Positions 16,752 to 23,834 of a stretch of DNA of 41,758 bases are shown piece after piece. Numbering within the stretch: position 1 is the stretch's first letter; each line of letters starts with the position of its first letter. Made by a program: the position numbers and the translations under genes. The stretch is from a virus, in IMG/VR virus record IMGVR_UViG_3300035523_000130, positions 1 to 41,758 of that record; one strand, written 5' to 3'. Under the pieces are notes generated by a model. It made no database searches. It saw nothing but the letters and a program-made list of their open reading frames with translations, and had not been told where the DNA came from.

Positions 16752-17696
16752 TCAGCCCAGATTGAGGATGTCCAGCTCGGCAGATGCCAAGGAAGCTGAA
16801 CGGGAACGGTTTACGGCTTTAGGCGCAGAGTTGCTGCTACGCATGTCGCGTTGCATTTTCTTGATGACTTCATCGAAAGTCATGACGCCATCGACCATGT
16901 TTTCGGCAACAGCAGCATCACCACCGAGGCAACGCCCCTGCCCCATGCCGTTGCGCACTTGTTCGATGGAGACGCCACGGCCTTTACTAACACCCTGCGA
17001 GAATGTGGCGTAATAATCTTTTACGCGAGACTCCATAAAAGCTTCAGCCTCTTCTCCAAGCGGCTCATATGGGTTTCCTTCAACCTTGTATTTCCCAGCT
17101 GAAATCAATTTCATATCGACCCCCTCCATTTCTAATGCCTTGGAGTAATCCGCATGGGCCTGCCAGACACCAATGCTGCCGACTTCACCACCGGGGGTAA
17201 CGTAGAACTCGCTAGCGGCGCAGCCGACCCAGTAGGCGGCACTGGCTGCGAGACTATTGGCAATGGCAACAATGGGCTTGGTGCCCCGAGCAGCAAGAAT
17301 TTCGGCAGCGAGCTCACCGGTGCCATAAACGCTGCCGCCAGGTGAGTCGATATCGATAAGGATGGCACCAATGGTGTCGTCAGCTAGGGCTTCGCGAAAG
17401 ACGGCAGTAAATTGCTGGGTACTGACGCTGCCAGGGCCACAGAGGTCACTAACTTCGCGCTGGGTAACGACACCATAGAAGGGAAGGACAGCAATTGCGC
17501 CGCTTCCTGCTCTAGTATTAGCTTCGCGCTTGGCGGTTCGAGCTTCACGATCAGCGGCGACGGTAGCCATTACGTCAGCAGAGGCAGACTGGCCGCTTGC
17601 CCAACGCAAGAGGACTCCACTGGCTGCTTGTAGGTGCTCGGGCATCAGGGCCCATGGGGTGGCCAGGAATTGGGTGAGGAGAAGTTGGCGTTTCAT
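16752..17696 (-). CDS. Prohead protease, S49 / SppA-ClpP fold
   Basis: A 314-residue serine protease of the S49 type used by many phages to mature the prohead. The fold landmarks are IDIDSPGGSV (oxyanion region), ANSLAASAAYWVGCAAS with the likely nucleophile Ser, and SAGKYKVEGNPYEPL with the likely base Lys. The C-terminal tail is Ser/Arg-rich and could be a scaffold-like extension. The ATG at 17696 overlaps the portal stop (ATGA). It precedes capsid, as in HK97-like phages. Confidence 0.92.
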   Translation of the reverse strand: MKRQLLLTQFLATPWALMPEHLQAASGVLLRWASGQSASADVMATVAADREARTAKREANTRAGSGAIAVLPFYGVVTQREVSDLCGPGSVSTQQFTAVFREALADDTIGAILIDIDSPGGSVYGTGELAAEILAARGTKPIVAIANSLAASAAYWVGCAASEFYVTPGGEVGSIGVWQAHADYSKALEMEGVDMKLISAGKYKVEGNPYEPLGEEAEAFMESRVKDYYATFSQGVSKGRGVSIEQVRNGMGQGRCLGGDAAVAENMVDGVMTFDEVIKKMQRDMRSSNSAPKAVNRSRSASLASAELDILNLG

Positions 17697-19168
17697 GATT
17701 GGTTCCCGAGGGCGATGAGTGAGGCGGTAAGGTCTTCGACGGAGGTACCGACTAGAGTTCCGGAACACCAGGAGGAAGCCTGTGCCGGAGTGACTGCCAG
17801 AGCTTCTGCAACAAGGCTGGAATCGATAGGGCCAGTGGCCTTGACTATCCGGCGAGCGAGGCGCGAGGCGTTGGAATGGAGCATGGCCTGAAAGCGCCGG
17901 GCGTTTTCGTCGGCATCGTCTTCGGGATCTTGAGCCGGCTTGTTTTTTCCTGGTGCGGTGCCTTTCTCTTCCTGGCTTTCTTCTTCGTCCTCTTCCTCTT
18001 CTGCATCGGACTCTTCGACCATATTGAGAGGGCGCAGGGGCTCATCGAGTCCGGGCAACGGCTCGCGGCCTTCGTCAGCCCGGGCTTCGTTGCGGGTGAT
18101 GATGCCGCTAGCGACGAGCTTCTGATTGTTTCCGGTACGTGTCTGGGAGTCACCACGCAAGAGCTTGCCAAAGTCGAGATCAACATCAATGTCTTCATCA
18201 TCAAAGAGCATGCAGTCTTCGATTCCAGCCTCCCATATTTCGGTCCAGATCATGAGGGAGTCGGTGATGTACTCCAGGGCCTGCTGCTCGATGTTGCTAA
18301 AGGTAGCGCGCTCGAGATCGGCGAGCTTATGGGGTGGGACGCCAAACCAGCGAGCAATGTCACTAATCTGGAATTTGCGGGTCTCCAAAAACTGGCTGTC
18401 TTTGTTAGTCAGGCCAACTTCGTGGTACTCCATGCCCTGGTCAAGGACCATGATCTTTCCGCGATTAGCATCGCTCTGAGCTTGCTGAACGGATTCTCGG
18501 AAGTTGGTGCGTGCGGTTTTATCGGAAAACTTTCCGGAATAACTGATCCAACCGCCAGTAGGCTTTGCATCATTAGCGAAAAAACGGGCGCCGTATTCCT
18601 GCGCAGCAAGACCGAGGCCGAAAGATTCACGGGCGCATTCGATGACGGAGAGGCCGGTGATGCCATTGCTCATAAGTCCACGCAAGTGCCAGACCTGACC
18701 ACGGGGGAGGATGCGCTCGGTGCCATCACTATTAGTGACGCGGTAGCGGTAGTCGGTGTTCCCGGGGTTCATTTCAACCTTGACGCGGTCAGGGTGTAGT
18801 GGAACCAGGGAGGTTATTTCTCCTCGGGAGTTGTCAATTATTTCGTTGTAGGCGTTGCCGCGCAGTAGAAGGTGGCCCTGCATCATCTGCCGCCATTCCA
18901 TGCCGTTCTGCCAGCTGTTAGGCTTTTTAAACAGAGTGAGCAAAGGATGCTTGTCGATCTTTTTGAGGCTTCCTCGCTTTTTGAGTGTGAGAGGCAACAA
19001 GGAGATATGACCGGAGAGCAACCATACTGCACGGAAAACAGCCGAGAGCCGCATTGCAGTATCGGCATTTACACGAGTACCACTGAGGGTACGTGTAGCA
19101 ACGGGCTCAAACCAGAAGTCACCCCAAGGGGAACGATCTGTACTTGCGCTTGGTGCAGTGAGGAACAT
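17693..19168 (-). CDS. HK97-family portal protein
   Basis: A 491-residue portal. Early landmarks are NADTAMRLSAVFRAVWLLSG and HPLLTLFKKPN; QNGMEWRQMMQGHLLLRGNAYNEI follows near residue 90. The stem region carries ISDIARWFGVPPHKLADLERATFSNIEQQA, typical of HK97 portals. A long acidic, low-complexity segment (EEEEDEEESQEEKG) lies near residue 390. Portals form the dodecameric DNA channel at one capsid vertex. The ATG at 19168 is 2 bases from the small membrane gene before it. Confidence 0.95.
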   Translation of the reverse strand: MFLTAPSASTDRSPWGDFWFEPVATRTLSGTRVNADTAMRLSAVFRAVWLLSGHISLLPLTLKKRGSLKKIDKHPLLTLFKKPNSWQNGMEWRQMMQGHLLLRGNAYNEIIDNSRGEITSLVPLHPDRVKVEMNPGNTDYRYRVTNSDGTERILPRGQVWHLRGLMSNGITGLSVIECARESFGLGLAAQEYGARFFANDAKPTGGWISYSGKFSDKTARTNFRESVQQAQSDANRGKIMVLDQGMEYHEVGLTNKDSQFLETRKFQISDIARWFGVPPHKLADLERATFSNIEQQALEYITDSLMIWTEIWEAGIEDCMLFDDEDIDVDLDFGKLLRGDSQTRTGNNQKLVASGIITRNEARADEGREPLPGLDEPLRPLNMVEESDAEEEEDEEESQEEKGTAPGKNKPAQDPEDDADENARRFQAMLHSNASRLARRIVKATGPIDSSLVAEALAVTPAQASSWCSGTLVGTSVEDLTASLIALGNQS

Positions 19169-19170
19169 TG

Positions 19171-19335
19171 TCAGTCCTTGCGCGGTGCGGTCAAGTAGAG
19201 ACCGACGAAGGTGAGGCCGATGATGAGGGTACCGAGGAGCATGGCGGCGATGGGCCAGCCCCATTGGGCTGCACTGCCAGCGCCAATGAGGAGCATGGCG
19301 ATCAGCAGGGAGAGGTTGTAGGCGAGGCGGCTCAT
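19171..19335 (-). CDS. Small membrane protein between terminase and portal (54 aa)
   Basis: A 54-residue frame starting at an ATG that overlaps the large terminase stop (TGATG) and ending two bases before the portal start. Two hydrophobic helices (about residues 7-22 and 26-46) flank a GWPIA turn, with a basic C-terminus (APRKD). The tight coupling argues strongly for translation. Role unknown; small membrane proteins at this position are seen in other siphophages. Confidence 0.72.
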   Translation of the reverse strand: MSRLAYNLSLLIAMLLIGAGSAAQWGWPIAAMLLGTLIIGLTFVGLYLTAPRKD

Positions 19336-21059
19336 CAGATCACCATGAGTTCGTAGTCAGCAGTGATGATGTCGCCATCTCCCCCCACCATGGCGCGGTT
19401 ATGGGCGACGATAGTGGCGACAGCGGCATCTATCTTGTTCTGGGGCATGAGCTTGCGGGGGAAGATGTTTTCGTTGCGGTCAGGCTTGCACTCGACATTG
19501 CTCAGTTGCCAGATGTAGCAGGGGTTTCCGTCATGATGGAAACGACCTGCGTCCACTAGGGCCTGGATATCCTTCATTGGCTCTGATAGATATCGAACGT
19601 TTTGTGGAATATCGACAACTTCAAGACCCTGCTCTTGCAAGTTCGATCCCATTTGCTGACCGCCATAAGGATCTTTGGCGACTTCGGCAATATGGACAAT
19701 CTCAGCACTGGCGAGAATTTCTTCTTCGATCTGGGCCAAGGCGATCATGTTTCCAGGCGTGGCGACAAGGTGTCCGGTATGTACCCAGGCCTGGTAGTGA
19801 CCATTTTCTGGTTTTTCTAAAGCGGCTTCTGGTATGAAGTTCCGGCTGATCGCGTAGTAGTGGTCGTGACCGTCGATATTGCGTTTGAACTCCCAGACGG
19901 CGCTGGCGATATCTTGCTTGCTGGCGAGGTCGAGGCCGATGACACAAGACTCACCCCGGAAATCATCCAGGCTGAGAGCAGGATCGCTTCCCTTTTGCAG
20001 ATGAAATAGGTTGAGCCAGGGCGAGGCAGCTGCGACCCAGATGTTGAGGTGTTTGGTCTTGAAGACGTTTTGCTTGCGGGGGTCTGCTTGGGCGTCGCGC
20101 TGCTGAGTTTTAAGAAAGTCGGCATCTACGGAAATGCCATAGTTTGGGTTGGCTTTCTTAAGGGCGTCTTCACTGGTCCAGTCATCGTCTTCGTCGATGG
20201 TGAAGACGATGCCGAAGCGCTGATCGTTTTCGATCATGCCTTCGAGGACTTTCTCCAACTCTTTCTGGTGCATGTAGCACGGGCCGGAAATATTAGACCC
20301 TGAGGTAGTGATCACAAGCATGAGGGGTTGGCTACGGGCGCCCATGCCGGTGGCCATGGTGTCGTAGAGCTCAGTAGTTTTGTGTTCGTGGTATTCATCC
20401 ACGATGGAGCAGCTGGGGGATGCGCCGTCACCAGGTTTACCGATGACGGGCTCCATCTTGGAGTTGTTCTCGGTGATGGAGAGGTTGCTGGCATTGACTG
20501 CTACGCCGTATTTCTGCCGGTACATTGGCGTGGCGCGAGCCATCAGGGCAGCAGGCCGGAATACTTCCATGGCCTGGTCTTGCGATGTGGCGCCGGAATA
20601 GACTTCGGCGCCAAACTCGCCATCGACTCCCAGCATGTAAAGGCCAATGCCGGCGGCAAGAGTGGACTTGGCGTTTTTGCGAGGGACGATGACGTCAGCG
20701 ACTCGGAAGCGGCGCTTGAGGGTGACTTTGTTGATCCAGCCAAAGATGCTGGCCAGAATGAAAACTTGCCAATCTTCCAGCTCGATGAGCTGGCCACGGC
20801 CTGCCCAGTCGCCCTTGATGTGAGGAAGGTTCTCGACAAAGCGGCAGATTCGCTCGGCTGGGTAGTACTGCTTGCCGGTGGCGTCAGTCAGCTCGGGATT
20901 CCAGACATACGGCCAATCGCCCAGGACGCTGCGGGCCAGGTCGTTGAGGTGACGTTGGCAAGCGAGCTTGTGCCATTTGCAGGCGACAATTTGCCCCTCT
21001 ACCACGGCCCGCGCGTAGTTCGTTGCGCGATCAGCAAAGGTGAGAGGAGTGGCAGTCAT
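19335..21059 (-). CDS. Terminase large subunit (HK97-type)
   Basis: A 574-residue packaging motor. The ATPase half shows the Walker A variant VPRKNAKST (about residue 125) and Walker B CSIVDEYHEH (about residue 220), then a coupling motif in LMLVITTSGSN. The nuclease half has acidic residues in VIGLDLASKQDIASAVW and near the end in NKIDAAVATIVAHNRA. It cuts concatemers and drives DNA into the prohead. The ATG at 21059 overlaps the small-subunit stop by one base. Confidence 0.96.
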   Translation of the reverse strand: MTATPLTFADRATNYARAVVEGQIVACKWHKLACQRHLNDLARSVLGDWPYVWNPELTDATGKQYYPAERICRFVENLPHIKGDWAGRGQLIELEDWQVFILASIFGWINKVTLKRRFRVADVIVPRKNAKSTLAAGIGLYMLGVDGEFGAEVYSGATSQDQAMEVFRPAALMARATPMYRQKYGVAVNASNLSITENNSKMEPVIGKPGDGASPSCSIVDEYHEHKTTELYDTMATGMGARSQPLMLVITTSGSNISGPCYMHQKELEKVLEGMIENDQRFGIVFTIDEDDDWTSEDALKKANPNYGISVDADFLKTQQRDAQADPRKQNVFKTKHLNIWVAAASPWLNLFHLQKGSDPALSLDDFRGESCVIGLDLASKQDIASAVWEFKRNIDGHDHYYAISRNFIPEAALEKPENGHYQAWVHTGHLVATPGNMIALAQIEEEILASAEIVHIAEVAKDPYGGQQMGSNLQEQGLEVVDIPQNVRYLSEPMKDIQALVDAGRFHHDGNPCYIWQLSNVECKPDRNENIFPRKLMPQNKIDAAVATIVAHNRAMVGGDGDIITADYELMVI

Positions 21060-21604
21060 CAGTAATCCCACTTGTCGTCGCCTGCCTCTTCAAAGAGGCC
21101 CTGCTGGCGATTGTCTGAGGTGGTAACGCGGGAACGGGCTGCAGGGTGCAGCCCAAACATATCCAGGTACATCTTGACTTCACGGGAGGCGTGACGTGAT
21201 CCAACCCAGTGGTGCGAATAGGTGAACCCGCCGTTAGGCGTGGGCACCATGACGCCATCACCACCGGTGTAGGTCTCGCCGCGATCCTCGGCTTCCTTGC
21301 GCTTCCGGGCGGCTTCGTTCTTGGCCCGGGTCAGCATCTGCTTGTGCCACACGTACTCGGCCCAGGCCTGGCAGTACAGCACCAGGGCGGAACGATCCAG
21401 CTTCGAGATCAGACCGTACTTTTCCAGCTCTGGTGAAATTCGCTTCCATTCCTTTTTCGCCTCTGCCCAGAGCCAGCTAGGAGCATCTGGAATTTCGACT
21501 TCAGGCTTGAACTCATCGAGCAAATCTTGCAGAGGCTTTTTGCTGGGGTTTCCGCGCAACAGATGCACGGTAGCCGACTGCGGCTGCGGTCCTCGTGATC
21601 CCAT
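21059..21604 (-). CDS. Terminase small subunit, P27 family
   Basis: A 181-residue DNA-recognition subunit. It begins MGSRGPQPQSATVHLLRGNPSKKPL, where RGNPxKxPL is the P27-family signature, followed by a helical domain (PSWLWAEAKKEWKRISPEL) and LDRSALVLYCQAWAEYV. It recruits the large subunit to the packaging site. A terminator-like hairpin lies just upstream, so its expression probably needs antitermination or its own promoter. Confidence 0.93.
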   Translation of the reverse strand: MGSRGPQPQSATVHLLRGNPSKKPLQDLLDEFKPEVEIPDAPSWLWAEAKKEWKRISPELEKYGLISKLDRSALVLYCQAWAEYVWHKQMLTRAKNEAARKRKEAEDRGETYTGGDGVMVPTPNGGFTYSHHWVGSRHASREVKMYLDMFGLHPAARSRVTTSDNRQQGLFEEAGDDKWDY

Positions 21605-21625
21605 GTGCGACTCCAGAAAAAGAAA

Positions 21626-21644
21626 AACCGCCCAGAAGGCGGTT
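21626..21644 (-). terminator. Terminator upstream of terminase small subunit
   Basis: A perfect 7-bp stem AACCGCC / GGCGGTT with a 5-nt loop, with T-rich tracts on both strands, so it may act in both directions. It separates the small P-loop-like gene from the packaging genes. Confidence 0.88.
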
Positions 21645-21690
21645 TGTTTTTGTTTTCCCCAGACCGGGGATATCTAAATATTCTCAGGCG

Positions 21691-22101
21691 TCAGCTAAGC
21701 CACGCTGCCTGTTCTTCAGCATGGCGCTTGGTTTCTCGGTGAGACTCACCATAACCGGATGCCTGGCGATCCAGGTGATCAATCTCCATCTGGATTCGTT
21801 CAAGCGATTGCAGATACCTCTGCTCAACCCATGAATGGTCGAAGATCGTTCGCCCATTGGACGTACCCCGCTCAAACACACGCTCAGATTCCTTGGGATC
21901 AATTACGATGCACTCAACCGTCACTCCGCGCTCAAGACACAACCGACGCACACGCTCAGCTTCTTTACTATCTGCAAAAACGACGCGGTCGCCGTCTTTG
22001 ACACTTTCAACCAAAGAGGCGGTACGTCCAGTTCGGCGGGATGACTGAAAGTAAGTCAGCGCCAGGCCTTTCATGGCATTTCCAATTCCAAAATGGTCCA
22101 T
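21691..22101 (-). CDS. Unknown protein with P-loop-like RRTGRT motif (136 aa)
   Basis: A 136-residue protein with SSRRTGRTASLVESVKDGDRVVF near the N-terminus, a form of phosphate-binding loop seen in small phage proteins. A Rossmann-like region (VVFADSKEAERVRRLCLERG) follows, and a basic/acidic helical C-terminus. The ATG at 22101 is preferred because AAAGGA lies 8 nt upstream; longer frames run into sequence without coding character. It lies between HNH endonuclease and terminase, so a packaging role is possible but unproven. Confidence 0.7.
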   Translation of the reverse strand: MDHFGIGNAMKGLALTYFQSSRRTGRTASLVESVKDGDRVVFADSKEAERVRRLCLERGVTVECIVIDPKESERVFERGTSNGRTIFDHSWVEQRYLQSLERIQMEIDHLDRQASGYGESHRETKRHAEEQAAWLS

Positions 22102-22133
22102 TACCATATCCTTTTGTAAATAATTTAATCCAG

Positions 22134-22147
22134 TGGAGACGTCTGCA
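22134..22147. repeat. Copy 2 of 14-bp palindromic motif
   Basis: TGGAGACGTCTGCA, one mismatch from the perfect palindrome, about 33 bp upstream of the start of the P-loop-like gene and within the 137-bp gap after the HNH gene. It is the only copy outside coding sequence, so here it could be an operator. Confidence 0.45.
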
Positions 22148-22238
22148 GAGGGGTACCCCCCCTCCCTAAAACTCCCGCACGTAAAAATTTGACTTCCCAC
22201 CCGGTCCCGAGCGGTCAGGTTGTAGGGATTTAACCCCC

Positions 22239-22613
22239 CTACCCCCTAGCCCGGCCACGCTGGGCTTCTGCTGCTGTCTTTCTGTCGTGGCAGATTTTGC
22301 AAAGCCACTGAAGGTTGTCATCATCATCAGACCCGCCCTCGAACTTCGGGGTGATATGGTCACAGATACAACCAACGGTCAGCAGTCCTTGCCGCGTACA
22401 TTCCTCACAAAGTCCATTCGCACGCTCAGCAGTCCGCTTCCGCTTCTCGTCCCACCCCTTGCCGTAGCCACGGGCCTGCCGGCTGCCGCGTCGGTCATCG
22501 GCGAACTTGCCGATCTTGCGATCCGACTGATGCGCCTGACAGTATCCAGAACCATCACGGACTAACTGGTGGCAACCACTATGTCGGCAGGGCTTGGCAG
22601 GTGCGCTTGGCAT
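22239..22613 (-). CDS. HNH endonuclease
   Basis: A 124-residue nuclease. A basic N-terminal half carries Cys/His pairs (CRHSGCHQLV and CQAHQSD) and is followed by the HNH core: CEECTRQG, CDHITPKFEGGSDDDDNLQWLC and KICHDRK, with His as general base and paired cysteines binding structural zinc. HNH proteins beside P27/HK97-type terminases assist cos cleavage in related phages. The ATG at 22613 lies just beyond a terminator, so this is the first gene after the putative late switch. An in-frame TTG three codons earlier is less likely. Confidence 0.92.
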   Translation of the reverse strand: MPSAPAKPCRHSGCHQLVRDGSGYCQAHQSDRKIGKFADDRRGSRQARGYGKGWDEKRKRTAERANGLCEECTRQGLLTVGCICDHITPKFEGGSDDDDNLQWLCKICHDRKTAAEAQRGRARG

Positions 22614-22623
22614 GGACAACAAA

Positions 22624-22652
22624 AAACCCGCTCACCTTGCGGCTGCGGGTTT
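22624..22652 (-). terminator. Intrinsic terminator between Q-like gene and late genes
   Basis: An 8-bp stem AAACCCGC / GCGGGTTT with a 13-nt loop; the minus-strand transcript then enters a T run (22619-22626). The Q-like stop codon lies in the loop side of the structure. Its location right before the late genes is where a Q-controlled terminator would be expected. Confidence 0.85.
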
Positions 22653-23120
22653 CATTTCCTCTTGACGCGACAAAGCAGCCATTTGGCTGCTCGACACACC
22701 AGACTCGGTGGATTCAAATTGTTGCCGCGAAATATAGGAGCGTGAAATTCGCGTGTCAACATTTATTTTCAGCAGCCCAACTGCAACCCGTAGCTCATGG
22801 TCGTAACGATCCCTGCGGATACCGTGATGAGCACGGCGTTGCAGTTGTCGCATTACAGCGTGAGGGGCAGCTTTGAAGATGTAATGCCACTTGATCATCC
22901 ACTTTGCCCAAGGCTGCATAATCGTGCGCCAGGCTTGCTCAATAACCCAAGCATCACCCATATCGACCATAACGCCGGAAACTACCTTAAAGCGATCACT
23001 GGGGCAACGATAGAACTTCTCAGCACTACCACAGCTAGCGGCACCCCCTTTCAAATAGGCAACGCCACGCCTCCAGTTTTCAAGTCTGGCTTCAATATCC
23101 CTGAAGTCCTGTTCAGTCAT
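22632..23120 (-). CDS. Putative Q-like late gene regulator (antiterminator)
   Basis: A 162-residue protein with the layout of small phage Q-like or sigma-like late regulators: an N-terminal RLENWRRGVAYLKGG, DAWVIEQAWRTIMQPWAKWMIKWHYI in the middle, and a basic helical segment (VMRQLQRRAHHGIRRDRYDHELRVAVGLL). It is the last early gene, and a terminator begins at its stop codon immediately before the HNH and terminase genes. The role is inferred from this layout and the weak pattern match. It could be another early DNA-binding protein. Confidence 0.5.
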   Translation of the reverse strand: MTEQDFRDIEARLENWRRGVAYLKGGAASCGSAEKFYRCPSDRFKVVSGVMVDMGDAWVIEQAWRTIMQPWAKWMIKWHYIFKAAPHAVMRQLQRRAHHGIRRDRYDHELRVAVGLLKINVDTRISRSYISRQQFESTESGVSSSQMAALSRQEEMKPAAAR

Positions 23121-23305
23121 TTCTGCCCTTTCATTTGCCGTGCCTTGGCCTGCTTCACCAGCTTGCGGATACGGCGGCGCTTGTTCCGCAACTCCACTTC
23201 CTTCAATCTTTTTTCCTCTGCCTCCATGCGCTTTCTCAGCTCACGGAGACGATCAAGGCAATTGGCAGGGTCGCCTTGCATCCACTTGAACGGGGGCATT
23301 GTCAT
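23117..23305 (-). CDS. Small basic helical protein (62 aa)
   Basis: A 62-residue protein made almost wholly of a charged helix (LRELRKRMEAEEKRLKEVELRNKRRRIRK), probably a coiled coil, with a highly basic end. It overlaps both neighbours by 4 bases, giving translational coupling. It may bind nucleic acid. No family recognised. Confidence 0.7.
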   Translation of the reverse strand: MTMPPFKWMQGDPANCLDRLRELRKRMEAEEKRLKEVELRNKRRRIRKLVKQAKARQMKGQK

Positions 23306-23547
23306 GGCGCATTCATCCTGTCAGCTACTGCCTGGTCTTTTCCATCGGCAATGCGGCAACGAGCGGCAGCCACATCAAGGCTAGAAAGATCAACAAGCCA
23401 ATCAAACCAGAGCTTGAGCACCTCTTCATCATCAGCAGCAATAGCCGCCCGGATCGCAGCATCAACATCACGCCGCTCATCGGCTGACCACTCATGCCAG
23501 AAAGCTGCCAGCCCAAAGGCTTTGCTCAATCGTTTTCGATCAATCAC
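23302..23547 (-). CDS. Hypothetical early protein (81 aa, GTG start)
   Basis: An 81-residue protein, mostly helical and acidic (DERRDVDAAIRAAIAADDEEVLKLWFDWLVDL). The GTG at 23547 is chosen because a perfect AGGAGG lies 7 nt upstream (23555-23560); an ATG eight codons earlier would bury that site. It is the first gene after the iteron region and is coupled to the next gene. Function unknown. Confidence 0.72.
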   Translation of the reverse strand: MIDRKRLSKAFGLAAFWHEWSADERRDVDAAIRAAIAADDEEVLKLWFDWLVDLSSLDVAAARCRIADGKDQAVADRMNAP

Positions 23548-23570
23548 CGTCTGACCTCCTATCAAAATCA

Positions 23571-23812
23571 AGGTTGGGCGGAAAGGTTGGACGAGCAGAA
23601 GCCTTGATATGACTAGCTCTGTCTAACCTCCTAACCTTGTCTAACCTAAAAATAAAAACACTCACGCGCGCGTATACGTGCGTGCGCGCACCTACGCCCA
23701 CGCATGCGGGCGGTTGAGGTCGGACGAGGTTAGGAGGTCGGACGGATGCCCTATCCATGCGGGTCTTGGCTGTCCGACCTTTTCCGGGCCGTCTAACCTT
23801 GAGGTTGGACGG
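23571..23812. repeat. Iteron cluster with Z-DNA-prone tract: candidate replication origin
   Basis: A non-coding segment holding about 11 copies of a motif near AGGTYRGACGR in both orientations. Copies begin at 23571, 23584, 23620, 23629, 23638, 23717, 23727, 23735, 23771, 23790 and 23802. The middle copies form two blocks (23620-23647 and 23717-23745) at about 9-bp spacing, inverted relative to each other. Between them lie an A-rich stretch (23648-23660) and 29 bases of strictly alternating purine-pyrimidine (23663-23691). It directly follows the primase-helicase gene. Repeats plus A-rich DNA beside a replication gene are typical of iteron origins. Confidence 0.7.
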
Positions 23813-23834
23813 GATCACCGATCCCTGGTCAAAA

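Noticed and set aside
17876-18799. 307-codon open frame on the plus strand opposite the portal gene
   Set aside because: It is antisense to a clearly conserved portal protein, has no ribosome-binding site or recognisable domain, and its openness follows from the codon use of the opposite strand.
20328-21065. 245-codon open frame on the plus strand opposite the large terminase
   Set aside because: Antisense shadow of a conserved gene with no independent support.
22102-22238. Possible cos site between HNH and the P-loop-like gene
   Set aside because: The C-rich tracts are suggestive but I see no defined cos symmetry, and phage ends cannot be inferred from an integrated copy alone.
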